NCBI GenBank assembly: GCA_046729975.1
Contig: JBKPHS010000026.1
Span: 1-15,188 of the forward strand
Origin: JBKPHS01 sp046729975
GTDB lineage: Bacteria > Actinomycetota > Thermoleophilia > Solirubrobacterales > Thermoleophilaceae
Direction of reading: 5' to 3'
Length of the DNA stretch: 15,188 nt
Shown here: positions 12,890 to 15,188 of the stretch, piece after piece
Position numbering within the stretch: the stretch's first letter is position 1
How the letters are laid out: every line of letters begins with the position of its first letter
The notes under the pieces: generated by a model
What the model was told of the DNA's origin: nothing
The model's database searches: none
Seen by the model: only the letters and a program-made list of their open reading frames with translations
Made by a program: the position numbers and the translations under genes

Positions 12890-13774
12890 TCAGGATAACC
12901 GCGACCCCGCGCGCTCGCCCGCGTCTGGGGTGGCGCGCATCGGGGCGGGCATGAGCGCCGCACCGGCGATGACGAGGCAGAAGGCGAGGAAGCGGGCGGT
13001 GATGCCGGGGGGGCCCGAGCCGATCGGGTCGTGGAAGACGATGATGCCGCCGAAGATCGCAGCGAGGTTGGCGATCACGGAGGTGATCGCGATGACCTCG
13101 ACGCCGTCGCCGATCTGGAGGCTGCGGGCAGAGGCGTAGAAGGCGATCACGCCGGCGATCATCGCGGTCAGCGTCCACGGGCTCAGCAACCCGAGCAGCG
13201 GCCCTGGGGACGCTTGGGTGATGTACTTGATCGCGACCGCGGAGACCCCGAACAGCGCGCCAGCGGCCGCGCCGAGGATTAGTCCCTCGGCACGGGGCAG
13301 GACGTGGCGGCGGGCCGAGATCCTCACGAGCGCGGCGCCGCTCGCGAAGATCGCGCTCTCGACGGCGATCAGCGCCGCCAGCGAGGCGCGCTCGGGGTCG
13401 TTGGCGCCGCCACCGGTCAGCCCGATGACCACCAGCCCGGCCGCCGTGATCGTCAGGCCGACCCACTGGCGCCGCCCGAGCTGAAAGCCGAAGAAGCGCT
13501 CGGCGAACACCGCGAGGAAGACGAGCCCGCCGGAGAGGACCGCCTGCACGATGGACAGCGGCGCCAGCGAGAGCGCACCGACGTGCAGAAACCAGGCCAC
13601 GATCGCCACGGCCCAGCCAACCGCGAACCATTTGGAGCCGAACAGACCGGCGGCGCTGCGCAGCGGATGGCGCACCTGGATCGGAGGGGCGAGCACCGCG
13701 CCGCGGTGCTTGAACAGAAAGGCGAGGTTGGTGGCCACCGCCGAAGCGAGCGCGAGCAGCAGTCCGAGGATCAC
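12890..13774 (-). CDS. DMT-superfamily (EamA/NIPA-like) membrane transporter
   Basis: A 294-residue polytopic membrane protein with about nine predicted helices (roughly 1-20, 48-70, 74-92, 101-121, 130-150, 164-185, 197-216, 224-246, 258-277). The start ASAVATNLAFLFKHRGA, the central LAPLSIVQAVLSGGLVFLAVFAERFFG and the second-half SLQIGDGVEVIAITSVIANLAAIFGGIIVFHD fit the EamA/DMT fold, and the order also recalls NIPA-type magnesium transporters. The substrate cannot be told. The GTG at 13774 is the first start codon in the frame and gives the helix-1 N-terminus; no Shine-Dalgarno is visible. It is the first gene of a three-gene minus-strand operon with two small charged proteins, with 25-bp gaps. 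Confidence 0.85.
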   Translation of the reverse strand: MILGLLLALASAVATNLAFLFKHRGAVLAPPIQVRHPLRSAAGLFGSKWFAVGWAVAIVAWFLHVGALSLAPLSIVQAVLSGGLVFLAVFAERFFGFQLGRRQWVGLTITAAGLVVIGLTGGGANDPERASLAALIAVESAIFASGAALVRISARRHVLPRAEGLILGAAAGALFGVSAVAIKYITQASPGPLLGLLSPWTLTAMIAGVIAFYASARSLQIGDGVEVIAITSVIANLAAIFGGIIVFHDPIGSGPPGITARFLAFCLVIAGAALMPAPMRATPDAGERAGSRLS

Positions 13775-14126
13775 GAGAAGCGGCCGGCCGGGACTCCGTG
13801 TTGGTTGACCGTAAGGCCCGGGGCTAGGGCTTGGACGATCCTCCCAGGTTCAGGTGGCTGAGGTCAGGTTGAAGTTCCTCGCTTGCGTTCCGCGTGGATG
13901 CGACACTCGTACGGCACCGCGACGACGGACACGCAAGAGTGCCGCAACCCCATGAACGGAGGCGTCTGCGCGGAGGCGCCGACGGGTGCTCGCTTTGGAC
14001 GAGGAGCAAGGCGTCTCGCCTGGCGCGGCCGTCGCTAGCGCAATTCGCGCAAAGCGCAACTCGAGGTCGGAGTGCTCCCTCGCATGGAAAGCGCAAGCTT
14101 TCCGCCCGCGAGATACTGCACGGGCG
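13775..14126. other. Divergent intergenic region between transporter and SnoaL-like gene
   Basis: About 350 bp that must hold the promoters of both divergent genes. Open frames here resemble no family. The only clear structure is the hairpin at 14086-14103. No tRNA, riboswitch consensus or mobile-element end is recognised. Confidence 0.5.
14086..14103. promoter_or_regulatory. Perfect 7-bp hairpin with GCAA loop before the SnoaL-like gene
   Basis: GGAAAGC-GCAA-GCTTTCC, 24 bp upstream of the ATG at 14127. A possible -10 box GATACT (14112-14117) follows, which would put the -35 region inside this palindrome; it may be an operator. If transcribed, it would form a stem capped by a GNRA tetraloop. 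Confidence 0.5.
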
Positions 14127-14525
14127 ATGTCGGAGAAGAACGTCGAAACAGTTCGCCGGGTCTACGAAGGGGTGAACGCCCGCTTGGAGGCACCCCGCGA
14201 GCTCTTCGACGCGGACTATGAGTTCGACAACACGGAGCTCTGGCCGGATATCGGCGAAGTCCTGGGATTTGAAGCGGCACAGGAAGCTATGCGCGAGTAC
14301 TGGGAAACGTTCGAGGCTTACCACGTCGAGATCGAAGAGGTGATCTACGCCGACGAGGGGTGGGTTGTCGACGTCGTCCGCGATGGCGGGCGGATGAGAG
14401 GGACCGACGCCGAGGTGTGGAACCGCTTCTTCCACGTCTGGACCCTTCGTGATGGGAGGATCGTTCGCCTCTCGATACACACCGACCGGAACCGATCCCT
14501 CGAAGCCGCTGGGCTGTCGGAGTAG
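14127..14525 (+). CDS. SnoaL-like / NTF2-fold protein
   Basis: A 132-residue single-domain protein of the SnoaL-like (nuclear transport factor 2) superfamily. The opening SEKNVETVRRVYEGVN helix, the acidic strand FDADYEFDN, the helix AMREYWETFEAYHVEIEEVIYADEGWVVDVV, and the end FFHVWTLRDGRIVRLSIHTDRNRSLEAAGL are the usual cone-shaped alpha+beta layout. Members include polyketide cyclases, isomerases and many stress-linked proteins; no catalytic role can be assigned. Close relatives starting MSEENVE are, from memory, highly paralogous in Solirubrobacterales. The ATG at 14127 gives the family N-terminus; the longer frame from 13986 adds unrelated sequence. There is no Shine-Dalgarno. Nothing in the neighbours points to a pathway. 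Confidence 0.88.
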   Translation: MSEKNVETVRRVYEGVNARLEAPRELFDADYEFDNTELWPDIGEVLGFEAAQEAMREYWETFEAYHVEIEEVIYADEGWVVDVVRDGGRMRGTDAEVWNRFFHVWTLRDGRIVRLSIHTDRNRSLEAAGLSE

Positions 14526-14706
14526 CGCAGAAGTACTGCTTTGGACAAAAGCGGTGGCGGCGAGAGACCGCTACGTCATACGAGCGTTTCCGGATGTCCC
14601 TCGGCGTCGGGCGCCTTACTAGCGTTGAAAGCCGGGAATCGCGCGGCCCAGGGCTCGGGAGGACGACCTCGCTCCCCGGGATGGCGAGCCGGGATGGCGA
14701 TCGCAG
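14526..14706. other. Intergenic spacer between convergent SnoaL-like and SDR genes
   Basis: No gene is supported. An AGCGGT/ACCGCT stem (14550-14555 with 14567-14572, 11-nt loop) lies shortly after the SnoaL-like stop and could assist termination, but lacks a T-run. Confidence 0.4.
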
Positions 14707-15188
14707 TCATCGCTCGTCGTCCTTGCGCGCGATGTGCTCGGCGTGGTATGCGCCCCAGTCGGGCCGGCGGCCGTCGATGTCGATGAAGCCGTACTCGTGA
14801 GTGAGCTGCCAGGTCGCGAGCGCGTGACCGGCCCAGCGGTTGACGTTGGGGTCGGCCGCCAGGGCGGCGACCGCGCGACCGATGTAACGAGGCGTCTCGG
14901 AGGCCGCGAAGTGCCTGTCCTTGCGCGCGCCCTCGAGCCAGTTGTCCTCCGTCACGCCGAAGTGGTCCAGCATTGATTCGGATCGAAGGAAGCCGGGAGT
15001 GAGCGCGAGCGCCGTGATGCCATGCGGCTCCAGCTCGGCCGCCTGTGCCTTCGCGAGGCGGATGACCGACGCCTTGGCGAGGTCGTAGAAGAGGCTGCCG
15101 CGGTAGTCCTCGCGGATCCCGTCGGTGACCTCGACTATCAGCCCTCGGCCACGACGAAGCATGAGGGGCGCCGCGCGGTGGCTAGTGA
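14707..15188 (-). CDS. Short-chain dehydrogenase/reductase, N-terminus beyond window
   Basis: The C-terminal 159 residues of an SDR oxidoreductase; the frame is open to the right edge, so the Rossmann nucleotide-binding part (TGxxxGxG) is missing only because the window ends. The active-site YxxxK is visible as Tyr34-Asp-Leu-Ala-Lys38 of the fragment, in SLFYDLAKASVIRLAKAQAAEL, followed by the usual GITALALTPGFLRSE strand and loop. The catalytic-Ser region reads VEVTDG, so Ser may be replaced by Thr. The C-terminus (ETPRYIGRAVAALAADPNV, then HEYGFIDIDGRRPDWGAYH) resembles the DHRS1-like branch. The NAD(P)-linked substrate is unknown. The apparent ATG at 15162 is internal, because SDR sequence (RAAPLMLRRGRGLIV) continues upstream of it. 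Confidence 0.92.
   Translation of the reverse strand, partial: TSHRAAPLMLRRGRGLIVEVTDGIREDYRGSLFYDLAKASVIRLAKAQAAELEPHGITALALTPGFLRSESMLDHFGVTEDNWLEGARKDRHFAASETPRYIGRAVAALAADPNVNRWAGHALATWQLTHEYGFIDIDGRRPDWGAYHAEHIARKDDER

Noticed and set aside
12861..13631. A 256-residue minus-strand frame overlapping the DMT transporter
   Set aside because: Arg-rich out-of-frame shadow; the transporter frame has clean membrane helices and a proper stop before the next gene.
13824..14480. A 218-residue minus-strand frame opposite the SnoaL-like gene
   Set aside because: No recognisable family; the plus strand encodes a typical SnoaL-like protein.
1..15188. CRISPR array, tRNA/rRNA genes, prophage or toxin-antitoxin module
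   Set aside because: No regularly spaced repeats, no cloverleaf or rRNA sequence noticed by eye, and no phage or toxin-antitoxin proteins among the supported genes.

Overview
The window is high-GC bacterial DNA with dense genes, frequent GTG/TTG starts and several starts that have no ribosome binding site but sit just after a TANNNT box. Together with a fused F420-type FO synthase, a SnoaL-like protein beginning MSEKNVE and a very large secreted FG-GAP protein, this suggests a high-GC actinobacterium, perhaps of the Thermoleophilia/Solirubrobacterales. That placement is an inference; no rRNA or tRNA gene is visible to confirm it.

Layout. 1-3323 (minus): an aquaporin-type channel, a Lit-like (DUF1461) membrane protein and the N-terminal 604 residues of a fused CofG/CofH FO synthase (fbiC), running in the same direction with 45 and 12 bp gaps; fbiC runs off the left edge. 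3402-4729 (plus): a VOC/glyoxalase-fold protein overlapping by 4 bp a ThiY/NMT1-like lipoprotein. 4726-4890: a 165-bp element with 29-bp inverted ends (25/29 identical) between two convergent genes, whose CTAG ends hold the stop codons of both. 4887-8918 (minus): a 1343-residue secreted protein with a subtilisin-like domain that appears to have lost its catalytic Ser and oxyanion Asn, followed by FG-GAP propeller repeats. 9060-9779 (plus): dienelactone hydrolase. 10082-11177: a TetR regulator divergent from a small three-helix membrane protein, with a nested dyad operator between them that overlaps a leaderless promoter. 11411-12284: an IS-like element with ~50-bp imperfect inverted ends and a single intact tyrosine recombinase. 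12366-13774 (minus): a DMT/EamA- or NIPA-like transporter followed by two very small charged proteins in an apparent operon. 14127-14525 (plus): SnoaL/NTF2-like protein. 14707-15188 (minus): C-terminal part of a short-chain dehydrogenase.

Most genes look like ordinary chromosomal housekeeping or accessory functions. Coenzyme F420 synthesis (fbiC) is the only clearly assignable pathway. The most unusual items are the apparent pseudoprotease-propeller protein, the tyrosine-recombinase element with transposon-like inverted ends, the 165-bp element that ends two genes at once, and the TetR operator/leaderless promoter arrangement. No CRISPR array, prophage, defence island or biosynthetic cluster is visible.
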